Below are positions 1 to 10,239 of a DNA stretch of 64,000 nucleotides, in pieces. The position numbers were made by a program, and so were the translations under genes. The notes beneath the pieces are model-generated. The model worked only from the letters and a program-made list of their open reading frames with translations, had not been told where the DNA came from and ran no database searches. The stretch is from the NCBI GenBank assembly GCA_037127315.1, contig JBBBDQ010000403.1:682001-746000 (forward strand), written 5' to 3'. The stretch's first letter is position 1, and each line of letters opens with the position of its first letter. Source of the DNA: Ascarosepion bandense (taxonomy: Eukaryota > Mollusca > Cephalopoda > Sepiida > Sepiidae).

Positions 1-291
1 GGCGCGTTTCATCCTCTGATGGGCAAATGCAAGGATTTTATTTTGTAACAATTATTTATATACAAGAGCACAAAGTTTATTAGTTTTTAACATTTTTCTT
101 GAAATTCAAAATATAAATCTGCGGTCCGTGTTTTAGTTTTTTTTTTTTTTAATTTCTCCATTTTGAAAGAATTACTACATTCCCAAGCCAGCATACATGA
201 CTAAAATTGTTGAAAAATGAAAAGAAACAACATAATTCAGCAACCCATTATCTTGTGTAGTTCTTGAGATTTATACATGGTGGACATTAAT

Positions 292-293
<2 letters not shown>
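1..293. other. unassigned A/T-rich sequence
   Basis: A/T-rich sequence with a short T run near 138-150. I see no ORF of note, no RNA gene and no recognised repeat family. Confidence 0.5.
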
Positions 294-352
<59 letters not shown>

Positions 353-366
353 GCGCGCGCGCGCGT
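294..366. repeat. (CA)n(CG)n compound microsatellite
   Basis: A run of alternating purine and pyrimidine: about 22 CA units followed directly by about 14 CG units. The overlapping Thr-His/Ala-Arg ORF is only the repeat read as codons. Long CA/CG alternation is the classic Z-DNA-forming composition; the uninterrupted CG part is unusual in a CpG-methylated animal genome. Confidence 0.97.
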
Positions 367-439
367 TCTAATGATAGCTTGAAGCGTAAAACTGATAGCT
401 ACCATGTAATGCTGATTTGTGTGGGTATATTATCTAACT

Positions 440-500
440 TAATTATCGATTTATGTCTCTTATCTATCTATCTATCTATCTATCTATGAGTTTATTTATA

Positions 501-532
<32 letters not shown>

Positions 533-960
533 AATTATCTATCTATATCTTATCTAGCTAATATATTTATCGATCTATGTCTTTTATCTTTCTAACTTCA
601 TTATCAATCTGTTTCTTATCAATCTAAATTATCGATCTATGTCTCTTATCTATCTAAATTATCGATCTATATCTTATCTAGCTAATATAATTATCGATCT
701 ATATCTCTTATCTATCTAAATTATCGATCTATGTCTCTTATCAATTTAAATTATCGATCTATGTATCTTATCTATCTATCTATCTATCTAAATTATCGAT
801 CTATGTCTCTTATCTATCTAAATTATCGATCTATATCTTATCTAGCTAATATAATTATCGATCTATGTCTTTTATCTATCTAACTTCATTATCGATCTAT
901 GTCCCTTATCTATCTTATTTATCGATCAATGTTTCTTATCTACCTATCTATCGATATATT
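440..960. repeat. TATC microsatellite grading into a ~30 bp TATCGATC minisatellite
   Basis: Pure (TATC)n runs at about 460-485, 505-530 and 770-790 sit inside longer divergent repeats built around 'attatcgatctatgtctc' and 'ttatctatctaa', spaced about 30 bp, several with a 'ttatctagctaatataatt' variant. It reads as a tetranucleotide repeat that has matured into a higher-order minisatellite. ORFs rich in Tyr-Leu-Ser-Ile over this tract are artefacts. Confidence 0.93.
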
Positions 961-1974
961 TATCCTATTTGAACGCACAAGTTTTGCTGTTCTCTTCCAT
1001 GTTCTACCACACTTTTCGCGGTTTGACTACAACAAAATGATTGGATTCAGTTTGCCTTTTATTCATTTTCGTATTCAAGAATGTTGCAACCCTAAAAGAT
1101 TACTGCGTGCGTAATCACCAAAACGGAAGTTGGGAATAATATTATATCAACAAATACAAGACTCGCACGCTGCGTGAAGGAAATACACTGCTATTAACTG
1201 CTAGTTAGTATAATCACTCTACTCTGTATTTATCTGCCTCCCCACATAAGCGGAATGCGGAACAAGGTCATTTTTAAAGTAAGGTCTTCGAGCGCTTAAG
1301 CTCAGCTAAAAATATTCCGTTAACCATGCACAAGGCCGGGTCAGGGTTAGTGTCGATTTTTTCCCAGACGAAGCTCTAGTCTTCGGCGGAGACCTATCTG
1401 AATTCCTTTTGCTCGTAGGCAGTGAGCAAGACAGAGAGAAATGATTGGTAGCTAGTACAATCTCGCTACTCTACCCTTTACTTTAATATAGTCACTGTAT
1501 TTAAGAGTATAGGAACATCCTATTCCTGCATATAGGTAGGTATACAACAAAAATGGATTCCTTGTTAGTGCTATCCGCGCAGCATAATTTCTTTTTAATT
1601 CGGTGGGGATTTTGTTTGCAAAGCAAAAAGTTTATCCTGTCAAGGCAAGTGACTCTGATGAATGATAGCGTGTTTCAACTTTTCACTTGTGTTCTCATAT
1701 CCTGCTATGGCAACAGAAAATGACCATGACTGAACTTAAGTGGTACAGTCGAGGTACCTTGAAAAACAATGCAGTGGAAAGGAAGTTAGTGAATAATACA
1801 GACCGTTAAAGTTTAAATTCCCCATGCTCTTTCAGGGCACAGGTGATCATTACTCTTCACGGATTAAATTCTTTTTTCTGTTACCGTCTGTACATTGCCC
1901 TACTACTTGGAACAGATGGTGTAGTTATTTCCTGTTGTTTTCTACATGCGTTTAACTATACAGTTGTCCTTCTC
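961..1974. other. unassigned sequence
   Basis: Mixed-composition sequence without a recognisable family. Short ORFs are not homologous to anything I recognise. No tRNA, snRNA or splice-bounded exon could be supported. Confidence 0.4.
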
Positions 1975-2150
1975 CTAGACTGGTTCCCATTCAAGGCTAG
2001 AGAGCCCAGTCTACTCCGTTATTTAACACAAATGCGGGAGGGAAGAGATTGATTTATGTCTTTTAACAAAGGCACAAAGTGAGCAAAACAGATAAGGCAG
2101 AAATTTGAACTCGGCAAGGCGATTCTATTTTTTGCGCCGACAGCCGTCAC
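1975..2150 (-). mobile_element. SINE A, old degraded copy
   Basis: 'ctagactggttcccattcaa' and 'ccgttatttaacacaaatg' match the body of SINE A as seen in better copies (tagactggttgccagccaag, tgttatttaacccataact), and 'gaactcggcaaggcg' corresponds to its B-box end. Many substitutions and small gaps mark it as an old insertion. Both termini are unclear. Confidence 0.65.
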
Positions 2151-3094
2151 GTTACTCACTTTTTTCGCGGGTCGTTACATACTAGCTAAGAAAGGACTTA
2201 TGGCAAAAAGATTGATAAAAATTGAAAATCGGTAAAAAAAGATAAGCATTGTAACATTCCTGTTCAGTTTTAGACGCATTAGTAACGTCGATTGGATATT
2301 TATGTACACATTAGTAACAACTCTGCGCTTACAAAACAATTTTACTCCGGGAATAATTGAAGACATTATGAATATAATCGCTTGTCCGAATCAGCTACAG
2401 TTCATAAGTTACCAACCAATACAATACGATACTCGGAAATGAAATTTCGCTTTTAATCTAAATATGGATCACATGTTGGGATTTTATGCCGATAGCATGA
2501 CGTTCTATTTTATTACACAATAAACGCCACATGCCACTGAAATCAAAACAGAGAGAAACAAGTTCTTGTTGGAACAAGACTTGATTGAAATTCACTTTCT
2601 TATCAGGAATAAGTCGGCTAATATTTTTTTTTTTCAAGGAAGATATTCTATTTGTCTATCGTAAAGGCATCTAAACTGATTTTTCTTTCGTAGCTCCTGA
2701 TTATGCAATGAGTTCTATTCAAGGTATGTACGTATTTTATCTATTCTTAACCATCTAATTTTATATAAAAAAAAATCACCCTGCGTTAATCACGTCGGAT
2801 TTCCGAAAACGGAGAGTTCTTTGGTGTCTGCTTCCCACGTTAACCTCGCCACACCGAGCGCTACACACCCTCACTGAATCAGGAGAGAAGAGGGAGGGAG
2901 CAAAAGCAACAAGTTGCCAACTAAGAATTATGATTACTTTGAAAAAATATATTTTTGTATAAACAAAAACACTCCATGTGACTAATGCAGGGTTAAAACT
3001 TCATAAACAAAATACCTGTGTCAGGTAGAAAAAAAAAAGAAAAGAAAAAAAGAATTGATATCGTATATTTCGATAAGTCCGGGTGGGGAAATAT
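2151..3094. other. unassigned sequence
   Basis: A/T-rich with short A and T runs; a small GC-richer island near 2795-2890 has no recognisable gene. No repeat family was assigned. Confidence 0.4.
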
Positions 3095-3225
3095 ATTCTT
3101 GATGTATTATGAACGTAGGGCCAAGGTGTTAGAATATTCAAATCTCGCCATAATCGGTCGAGGACTATTGGCTGGAGGAGACGATCCCAGCATGCTGGGA
3201 AGTGTGTGAAAACTAAACCACAAAC
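3095..3225 (+). mobile_element. SINE B body fragment, degraded
   Basis: 'ggctggaggagacgatccca' and 'gctgggaagtgtgtgaaaac' correspond to the body of the tRNA-headed SINE at 42.6-42.8 kb read on its minus strand (ggcctggagaagtcgatccc, ttggaaagtgcctgaaaacc). The tRNA head is not recognisable here. Identity is moderate, so this is an old copy. Confidence 0.55.
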
Positions 3226-3239
3226 TGATTGGAAGCCGT

Positions 3240-3345
3240 CGAAGAACGAAATCACAAGTCATAATGACTGAGCGTTTAAGGGTATTGGCCTTGTTCAAAT
3301 TGCTTATCCCCGCCAGATTATGAGTTCTCCCCCACTGTAACATAT
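3240..3345 (+). repeat. dispersed repeat shared with 42.45-42.57 kb
   Basis: 'cacaagtcataatgactgag', 'tattggccttgttcaaattg' and 'gttctcccccactgtaacat' recur in inverted order and strand at 42,455-42,570 (agtcatcatgaccgag..., ggccttgttcagattagat, ctctcccccaaac). In both places it lies next to a SINE B copy, so it may be the 3' part of that SINE or of a larger element. Confidence 0.55.
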
Positions 3346-3351
3346 GGCCTG

Positions 3352-3485
3352 GAGCTTCGATGTTGTATAATGGTTAGCAAGCTTGTCTCTTTAGATCAAT
3401 CATGGCTGAATAGTGAATTTAATCCTTACTGGGTGTCTCATAAATTCGGCTCTGTGTCAAATCTAAGCTACGCTTAGAAAATCGT
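3352..3485 (+). mobile_element. SINE C (tRNA-headed), diverged copy
   Basis: Matches the better copy at 12,745-12,880: A-box-like 'gttgtataatggttagcaag', then 'agtgaatttaatccttactg' in place of the B box, and the shared tail 'ctaagctacgcttagaaaat'. The B box has lost its TTCGA core, so this copy is probably not transcribable by RNA polymerase III. Confidence 0.7.
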
Positions 3486-3539
3486 CAGATGGTACGGAGA
3501 TCCTGCTTTTATATCTAGAAATCTTTCATAAAATCTAAG

Positions 3540-3990
3540 AATGTGCAATATTATTGGTACTGATGTAGCATCTCGGCTTCAGTCACTTTTCCATCGCAGT
3601 AAAATTGATTCTTTGTGCTTTTTCTATAAATACTTTCATGGTAATTGTTCAGATAACGGTAATTGTACTTAAGATTTATGAATTTAAGCACAGTATTTGA
3701 TTGGCGATAAAGTTTCATCAATTTCCGTTGGCTCGATGTAACCGTAAATTCTATGCTAATAATTTATTTTCATGCACTTATGGAACTCTCTTCCAGCTTC
3801 ATGTTTTCTAGCTAACGTTTATTTTTAAAAATTTAAATTCAATGTTAGTTGCTATCTAGTGTCCTCCTGATTGCTTTTCCTTTGTTTCCGCTCTTTAGTA
3901 TGTTATTATTTTCTAATTTTTCCACACCCATCAACCACTTGTGTCTCAGTGACTTTATTGCCTTATCTAGAACGAATTTGTTTAAAGAAA
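3540..3990 (+). mobile_element. CR1/L2-type LINE, degraded 3' end
   Basis: Old copy of the family's C-terminal coding and 3' region. The order of landmarks is retained: 'tttctataaatactttcatg', 'gatgtaaccgtaaattctat', 'tggaactctcttccag', 'aaaatttaaattcaatgtta', then the 3' UTR with 'gtgactttattgcctta'. Frame is destroyed throughout. It is 5'-truncated as usual for target-primed LINE copies. Confidence 0.75.
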
Positions 3991-4544
3991 AAAAAAACTA
4001 ACTGAATTCCACTAAGCATAGTTGCAGTATAAACAAAATGTTAGCTCTAGGCGTTGAGCAAACAGAAATGTGCCTGAGCGGGCGGTTGAAAGAGGGATTA
4101 ACTAAGGTCTTTTGTAATTTAATTCAGTAAAAATCCCAATGCCTAAAAAATAAGAGAAAAAGAAGCAAACAAAAAACTGTTAGCATCATTATATTTGTAA
4201 CGACGGACACAAATGAGTACGGTAAATCAGGAGTGTTTACATTGCAAATTGAACATTGGTTATCATAATTTTAGGCATGAAGCTAAAGGTGCGTTCGATA
4301 TACGTGCATTGCAAATCGAATCCTCATTTATAAGCCACTTCAATTGTTTTCACTTTAAAACTTAAATTTTCTCGAAAATGAAACATTTTCTGAAAGAAAG
4401 AAATCATTAGAAAGCGCAAGATTTTACAAGATAAAATAGCTTAACCTTAGTTTTGTATTGTCTGGAAAATACTGATTTTTACCTCGATTTTTTAGGGTGT
4501 TACCGACACATGACACTTTCATCAGTCATATAATAATACTAATT
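3991..4544. other. unassigned sequence
   Basis: No gene or repeat family recognised. The sequence is A/T-rich and contains only short ORFs. Confidence 0.4.
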
Positions 4545-4915
4545 TCTTCGTTTAACTAGCAACTAGGTCCCACCCTTTTACAGTTAAACAAATAAGATGT
4601 AACCGTAAATTCTACTCCAACAGCTTCTTTTCTCGCGCTTCCCGCCTGTGGAACTCCCTTCCACAAGTCTGCTTTCCCGACAGCTACAATCTCCAGGTGT
4701 TTAAATGTAGGGTCAATAGACACCTCCTATCACACTAATTGCCAATTATTCTCAGAACACTCTCATCTACCCAACCCTCATTCTCGGTATCCTTACCCGC
4801 CTATCACCCACCCTCTGACATTTCCTATATTTAATCATCCTTTCTCCACTCTATGTAGTCCCCTGCGCAGTAGTGGCAGTGACATGCCTTGCTCGGGGTG
4901 AAACGCTTAGAAAAA
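4545..4915 (+). mobile_element. CR1/L2-type LINE, 3' end
   Basis: 5'-truncated copy covering the last part of the ORF and the 3' UTR. Landmarks: 'gcaactaggtcccaccctt', 'gtaaccgtaaattctactcc', 'tggaactcccttccacaagt', 'gacagctacaatctccaggt', then a pyrimidine-rich 3' UTR ending 'ccttgctcggggtgaaacg' and an A run. The encoded family peptide is of the type NxFYSNSFFSRxSRxWNSLP. Several frame disruptions are present. Confidence 0.85.
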
Positions 4916-5403
4916 AAAAAACGAAAAAAACTTCCGAATTTCAAGGTATGGAGATGGTCGTGGAAATATCTGTTGCTCATGTATTCGAGTCGGCTAGGGT
5001 TGCAGACGCCTTCTCGGGTATATTTAGATTTGTTCAGCACCCGTAAGGCAACCCTGTGGTTTTTACTACAACTATACTTTAGTTACGGTTTCTGGGAGAG
5101 AACGCAGCTCCAGCAGCGGCAACAGTTGAAACATTGTCAGTATGTTCTGACTCTCGGGTGCGATCACTTCCAACTTCGTTTTTTTCACACCCACCACCAA
5201 TTTCCGAACGGCTCCGTCTACCAAGTTTTATTTGCAAGCCTGTCATATGACTTTTAATTACTTTCCGACGTTGCCTCACGTTGGGATTCGTCTCTCCAAT
5301 CACCAGGTCGACATCATAAAAAATCACTTTCTTGGCAAATCGAAAATGTTGACAGTTTGAATACCTTCAACTACAGATAAAATGTATTGTTGATCATTTT
5401 ACT
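4916..5403. other. unassigned sequence
   Basis: Contains overlapping ORFs on both strands (for example 4,889-5,257 on plus) that show no family resemblance. No repeat was assigned. Confidence 0.4.
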
Positions 5404-5404
5404 A

Positions 5405-5436
5405 TCTAAACTTATTTATAAATTGAACTTTGTCTC

Positions 5437-5498
<62 letters not shown>

Positions 5499-5759
5499 TG
5501 TTACCTATAGACTCAGAAACGGCTGAACCGATTTTCTTGAAAATTTACACAGTTGTACTATAAGCGTCTGCGAGTGTTCTTAGCTAGGTTTTGTGTCGAG
5601 GTAGCCCCGATAAATATCGAAAATCGATAATCGAAAAAAATCGGGTTATAGAAGGAATGGTCCGATTTTAATCAAATTTGACACACTCACAGACAAAGAC
5701 ATAAGAAACGATATTCAGAAGTTTCAAGGTTGCAGTTCTTACAATAGTGCAGAAAATCG

Positions 5760-5798
<39 letters not shown>

Positions 5799-6179
5799 GC
5801 AAGATGTTTGTGTGTGTGTCTGTTTATTTGCCTCTATGTCTGTATTGTTTTCAGCCCTTTTTAGTTTTTGCTTCGGGTTTGGCTGTAAGTAGGTATAATT
5901 GTAGTTCTTAGTCTCAGCCATGATACCATTTACTCAGAGGACTTATTTAACCTTCAAAATTCAGTTTTCGACGAAAAATCTGATTTGATATCGATACCAG
6001 GAAATCAAAATTTGACTTACATTCATTCATTTTTCTTTCGGTCTACGGTTTTGCTTTAACTTGAAACAACTATTGCTTTTTGGTCTTTCGTGTCAACGTC
6101 CAAAGAGTCTGAGCTCCAGGATCATGGATTAGTTTTAAAGCTTCCATTACACCCGAGCAACACCGGGCTATACTGCTAG
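5405..6179 (+). mobile_element. non-autonomous Helitron, complete (775 bp)
   Basis: The element begins with TC (5405-5406) after an A and ends 'ctgctag' before a T, the A|TC...CTRR|T signature of Helitrons, with no target duplication. A short hairpin (cccg / cggg at 6152-6155 and 6164-6167) precedes the 3' end by about 9 bases, as the family requires. It carries an internal (TG)n tract (about 5441-5500) and a (TA)n tract (5762-5796) and encodes no Rep/helicase, so it must have been moved in trans. Four other copies in this window share the ends and internal landmarks 'ctataagcgtctgcgagtgt' and 'tcagccatgataccatttac'. Confidence 0.88.
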
Positions 6180-6184
6180 TAAAT

Positions 6185-6350
6185 ATATATTATTGGTAAC
6201 TTTTTTTAATATAAAAATGTATTGCTGATACTTTAATACTTTTATATTGTTTTTCTTCGGGGGATCACTCTTTTCCCATAGCTGGGATCCTAACAAGTGA
6301 TACCACTCTGGGTCAGGATAGACCTGAGAATAACAACTATTAATAGGTGG
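6185..6350 (-). repeat. repeat X copy, next to Helitron 3' end
   Basis: 'aaaatgtattgctgatactt', 'cccatagctgggatcctaac' and 'aagtgataccactctgggtc' match, on opposite strand, the repeat at 16,486-16,990, and on the same strand the one at 29,070-29,375. It starts within a few bases of the Helitron 3' end, as it does at 29.07 kb. The family is unknown to me. Confidence 0.7.
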
Positions 6351-6798
6351 TCCCACGCTCCTCAAAATCTCCAATCTCCCGATTAGAGGCCTAATTTCTT
6401 CATCTTTTATATCTATCCTAACGTTCCGGCCATTGTTCCTTTCGGCTACTTTTAGGTGTCATTCGATCCAGCGGAAATATGGGGAGCAATAACTGAGTAG
6501 TACCTAAAAAGTGAACAAGTTACTTCAAGACACTGGAAACAGAACGAAAACAATCCCCACCTCCGTATAATCAATAAGGGGTCCAGGGTATATCTGAAGG
6601 CTAGGGGTTACAAGGACCGAAACATTGTAATAATTGTCTAGTTAACACTCCTGCTCAGTCTTTTGTACAGGAGTAGAGGTTTATCCCTTGTTTTCTGTTT
6701 ATGACTAGGTTTCTGGTTCCTTCTAAAGTCTACTTCAATTGTATACTTTTGACATATTCGCTTGAAATATCTGTAAATCACTTATGTCTCACCCACGC
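6351..6798. other. unassigned sequence
   Basis: Nothing recognised. Mixed composition with only short ORFs. Confidence 0.4.
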
Positions 6799-6821
6799 TC
6801 GTTTCTGAGTTTGTAGATAAA

Positions 6822-6901
<80 letters not shown>

Positions 6902-6923
6902 CCATTTATGAAATAAGTTTAGA
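6799..6923 (-). mobile_element. Helitron 5' terminal fragment with (CA)n
   Basis: Read on the minus strand it starts 'tctaaacttatttcataaat' right after an A, the same 5' terminus as the complete Helitron at 5405, and runs through a ~75 bp (CA/TG)n tract into 'ctacaaactcagaaac'. The remainder of the element is missing, so it is a 3'-deleted copy. The microsatellite is part of the Helitron family and has expanded here. Confidence 0.75.
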
Positions 6924-7436
6924 TTTAAATCCGATTGAAAGACACATCCTTGGCTTATGTCCTTTTTACTATTTGTGTAATTGGCCTGGGTTGAAAATTG
7001 AAAATTAAAACAGACTATTACTAAAAAGCATTAGTTGACATTTGTCGATCCACAGAACAAAATAATGAAACTGTTTAGGAAATTAAATTAAATTTATTAA
7101 TGAAATTTATTTAAAAAACTTCGACGTAATTTGGATCGTAATAAAAGAGAAAGGCATACATTTACAGCTAAAAGTTATATTAATATGGACATTTTACCCG
7201 AAAGAAACGTCTAAATTAATAATCGGATAATTCTGTCTGGCTGTTCGTGTGTCTGTCTTCTAACTCGGACAGCACTTCTTCTACATAGACATATTTTACC
7301 TTTTGGGAATCAAGACGATCCGGAATTAATAATCCGCTTTTCATTTGGTACTTGAACCTCCAACATTGGGATTTGTGTCCGGGTGAAGAGGGAATAGTCA
7401 CTTAAATTATGAAAAAAATTAGAGATTTGAAAGATT
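6924..7436. other. unassigned sequence
   Basis: A 61-codon minus-strand ORF (7,216-7,401) has no recognisable motif. It may belong to an unlisted transposon, but nothing supports a name. Confidence 0.35.
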
Positions 7437-8095
7437 TTAATTTATATTGCGTTTAAAGTAACATAAAAACTTTGTGAATGTAAAATATTTTTTAAAAATC
7501 AATTTAAAATATCATTTTTTTAATCGTTTCACCCCGAGCAAGGCGGTACCGCCACTGATACGCAGGGGCTTACATAAGAGAAGAATGAAAGTTTAAGCAG
7601 GGGGAGATCGAAGGGAAACACAAACCAGTTAGTGGGGGTGTCAGAGAAAGAGAGGAGAAGGATGAGAATACCAGCGTGAAGAGAGTTACGAGGGTGAAGT
7701 GAGAAAAGAAAAGAAAAAGGTACATGAGGTGATGGAGGAAAAGACGAGAGAAGAACTGCAGTCAAGTGGAGAAGAGATGGGAATTGACGCTGCATTTAAA
7801 TTCTTGAAAATTGTAGCTGTCAGGGAAGGAAGTATGAGGAAGGTAGTTCAACAGGCAGGAAGTGCGAGATAGGAAACTGATAGAGTAGCAGTGGCGGCTG
7901 CATTTAGTTGATTTAACTGTAAAAGTGTGGGACCTTGTTGCTAATCTGGTTGCTCGAGTAAATTATTGTGGAGGGGACATCAGTGAGCTAAGCTCGTCGG
8001 AGCAGAAGCCATGAAAATATTTGTAGAATAGAAAGAGGGAAGCCACATCCCGCCGGTTAGAAAGTGGCTGGAGTCAAGCTGCAATTGTGAATTGA
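7437..8095 (-). mobile_element. CR1/L2-type LINE 3' end plus duplicated flank
   Basis: Minus-strand copy: the 3' end lies at about 7521 ('tttcaccccgagcaaggcgg'), followed leftwards in the element by the purine-rich complement of the 3' UTR and then C-terminal coding landmarks ('gtgggaccttgttgctaatc', 'gagctaagctcgtcggagca'). The ~85 bp beyond the LINE 3' end (7,437-7,520) also match sequence beyond the LINE 3' end at 14.52-14.60 kb, in inverse orientation. That extra homology is outside the normal element. Confidence 0.8.
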
Positions 8096-8187
8096 AGAAA
8101 TCAATTTTATTTCTTTAAAAATGACAAAGAATCAGAGTTTAAGTGAGAGGTCTCGTAACATGAAGTTTTGAGCTAGTGATTTGAAAT

Positions 8188-8634
8188 CAGTCAGTCAGTT
8201 AAGGGCCAAACGTGATACACGCTTTGGGCATTCGGAAGGTTTCATCCGAATCCATTCGGTGGGTTTTGAGATACCTTGATCACGGACAGAGAAACAAACA
8301 GACAAACGCGAACGAAAACCATACTTCCGCTTTAAAGCAGAGGTCAGTCAGTTAAGTGGCATACGTGATACACGCTTTGGGCGATCATGACTCGAAAGAG
8401 ACATGACTGAATGGGCAGAAGATTATCCCGCAATAGGTTGCCATTACTTTCTACAGTAGACTGGTTGCTAACCAAGGCTATAGAAACTAATCTGTCCTAT
8501 TATTTAATCCATAATCGCGGGGGAAGAAACGGATAAATACCATTCCCAAGTGAATGCAAGGAATTCAACTAGAATTCGAATTCGGCTCCCCGATTTGTCG
8601 TTCCAAGCCGATATTCACTGCACCCCCAATGAAC
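8188..8634 (-). mobile_element. SINE A copy plus a separate 3'-end fragment
   Basis: A near full-length SINE A on the minus strand occupies 8,343-8,634 ('agtcagttaagtggcatacg' 3' end; 'aattcgaattcggctccccg' B box; 'ccaagccgatattcactgca' A box). A second short fragment of only the SINE 3' end ('gtcagttaagggccaaacgt', 8,188-8,230) lies 110 bp upstream. The A box has changed to 'tgcacccccaatg', so the copy is likely inactive. Confidence 0.88.
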
Positions 8635-9106
8635 ATTTGAAATACTCAGCTCAATTGAAGTTCCACGGTATTTGTAACTTATAGAATTTCGGCCCAGATT
8701 GGACTTTCGGTCCAAATCGACTTTTTTTTTGTCGGAATTGAATTTTTAGTCTGAATCAGGATAAAAGTGAAGTTTTGAAGTTCTTTGGAGTGAATTGAAG
8801 AATTCAATGCTAGCCTAGAGGTCACTTTCTTTATCTTTTTTGTCATGTCCTTTCAGCTTTGGAGAATTTTCTGTCCTCTGTAGCTCTTAATAGACGTTGT
8901 CTTTTTTCTCTCTCCTAAAATAAAAATCCTTTTCTGTCATCTATTTACCAAAACTCATTATCTAGGTTATGCGCTGTTTTATGCTTTCCATCTTTTCACA
9001 ATTTGAATAAATCCTGTGAATGTCAAAATTTCTAAGTCTTCTTTCCTCGTTTTTTACCCTAAAGATTTCAACTGTCTCTTTCTGACGCTAAGTCTTTTGT
9101 GTTCCG
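8635..9106. other. unassigned sequence
   Basis: T-rich unassigned sequence. A small inverted motif 'ggactttcggtcc' is at about 8700. No gene recognised. Confidence 0.4.
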
Positions 9107-9224
9107 GCTTACAGCCATATCACGTTGAATACACCGGTTCTCGCTCGATCACCGAAGTTAAGCAACGTTGAGCCTTGTCAGTACTTAGATGGGTGACCGC
9201 TTGGGAATACCAGGTGCTGTAAGC
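9107..9224 (+). rRNA. 5S rRNA-like sequence, probable pseudogene or SINE head
   Basis: About 118 bp closely matching animal 5S rRNA from end to end: 'ccatatcacgttgaatacac', 'cgatcaccgaagttaagcaa', 'gatgggtgaccgcttgggaa', 'taccaggtgctgtaagc'. All internal promoter elements (box A 'aagttaagcaacg', intermediate element, box C) are recognisable. The terminal helix is perfect: 'gcttacagc' pairs with 'gctgtaagc', although both arms seem to differ from the usual 'ctacggcc' arm. There is no T-run terminator immediately after it, and a tRNA-headed SINE starts 10 bp downstream. It could be an orphan variant gene, a retropseudogene, or the head of a composite SINE3-like element. Confidence 0.85.
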
Positions 9225-9233
9225 GTGTAGTGA

Positions 9234-9400
9234 CGGATGTGCGTTGTGGTGCAGTGGATGCCGGCTCAGGAAGAGAAATCGGTGAGCCAAGTTCGAATTC
9301 TAGTTGAATACCCAGCATTCACTTAAGCACTGGTACCTTTGGGAAAGGTATTAATCCGTCTCTTCCCTCCGGTTATGGGTTAAATAACAGGGTAGGACTT
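9234..9400 (+). mobile_element. SINE A, 3'-truncated, fused downstream of 5S-like sequence
   Basis: 'ggatgtgcgttgtggtgcag' carries the tRNA-type A box and 'ccaagttcgaattctag' the B box, followed by the SINE body to 'gttaaataacagggtagga'. The remaining body and 3' tail are absent. Its position directly after the 5S-like sequence suggests a chimaeric transcript or a nested insertion. Confidence 0.88.
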
Positions 9401-9574
9401 GTGGACCCTGCCCTTAAAAACAAATCCCAATGAATCTTGATACTCGAAAAGAAAAAGTATTACTAGACACAAAACTTATATAAACGAGGATTAATATTGC
9501 GTGAAAATATGCATTCAAAATATCTACATTTTATGGTTGTAAAGTGGGATATCTTTTAGCTTTAAACATTTCAC

Positions 9575-10210
9575 TATATCGATCTTCGCAGAGCTACCCA
9601 AGAAGTCCTGTGCAATTGGAGGCGAGCTTAATGAATGTCATAAACATGCGTATCATCTACATTCTCATGAATACTGTGCATAGCAGAATGATACCTTAAA
9701 TATAACAAGGGCAATATGGTTTCGTTAAAGACACAGAAACAAGAAATACTGTATCTATGATCAGAATGATATCAGTATAAATGCAGAAGAACTTTTACCC
9801 AGATTACATCAGACAGTTAAGTGCCATACGTGATACACGCTTGGGCGATTATGTCTCAAAAGGTTTCCATTACTTTCTGCGGTAGACTGGTTGTCAGACA
9901 AGGCTATAAAATCCAATCTGTCTTTTTAATCAACCAATAACTGGAGGAAAGAGACGGATTAATACCTTTCCCAAGAGTAGTTGCTCGTAAGTGAATGAAA
10001 GGAATTCAACTGGAATTCGAACTTGGCTCCCCGATTTGTCGTTCCGAGCCGATATCCACTACACCACAACGCACATTCAATTACATAGACTACGCAAAAG
10101 CATTTAATAAAGTACAATACAAAATATCTATCTGAACTACTAGGGAAACTTTATTTTGGAAAAAAAGTATTAAAGGAACTCACAAGATTTACTGGGAGAA
10201 AAACAAGTAA
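9575..10210 (+). mobile_element. RTE-type LINE reverse transcriptase fragment split by a SINE
   Basis: Translates in pieces to reverse transcriptase blocks: 'GQYGFVKDTETRN' and 'MIRMIS' before the SINE, and 'YIDYAKAFNKV' (motif A, with the catalytic Asp in YIDYAKAF) after it. The SINE at 9,807-10,073 sits inside, flanked by a short duplicated 'attacat'. Stops and frameshifts show it is dead. It diverges from the other RTE copies here and is probably an older subfamily. Confidence 0.75.
9807..10073 (-). mobile_element. SINE A inserted in the RTE LINE
   Basis: Minus-strand copy with 'cagttaagtgccatacgtga' 3' end and 'attcgaacttggctccccga' B-box region. It lacks about 30 bp in the middle of the family's conserved stem region (the 'gactgactgggcagaagatt' part). 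Flanking 'attacat' repeats are consistent with a short target duplication. Confidence 0.88.
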
Positions 10211-10239
10211 TCATAGATTCTATGGGAGACCATTATTTT

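Noticed and set aside
5079..5327. Overlapping 82- and 122-codon ORFs at 4.9-5.3 kb as genes
   Set aside because: Both strands are open over the same stretch, with no recognisable motif; this is typical of chance ORFs.
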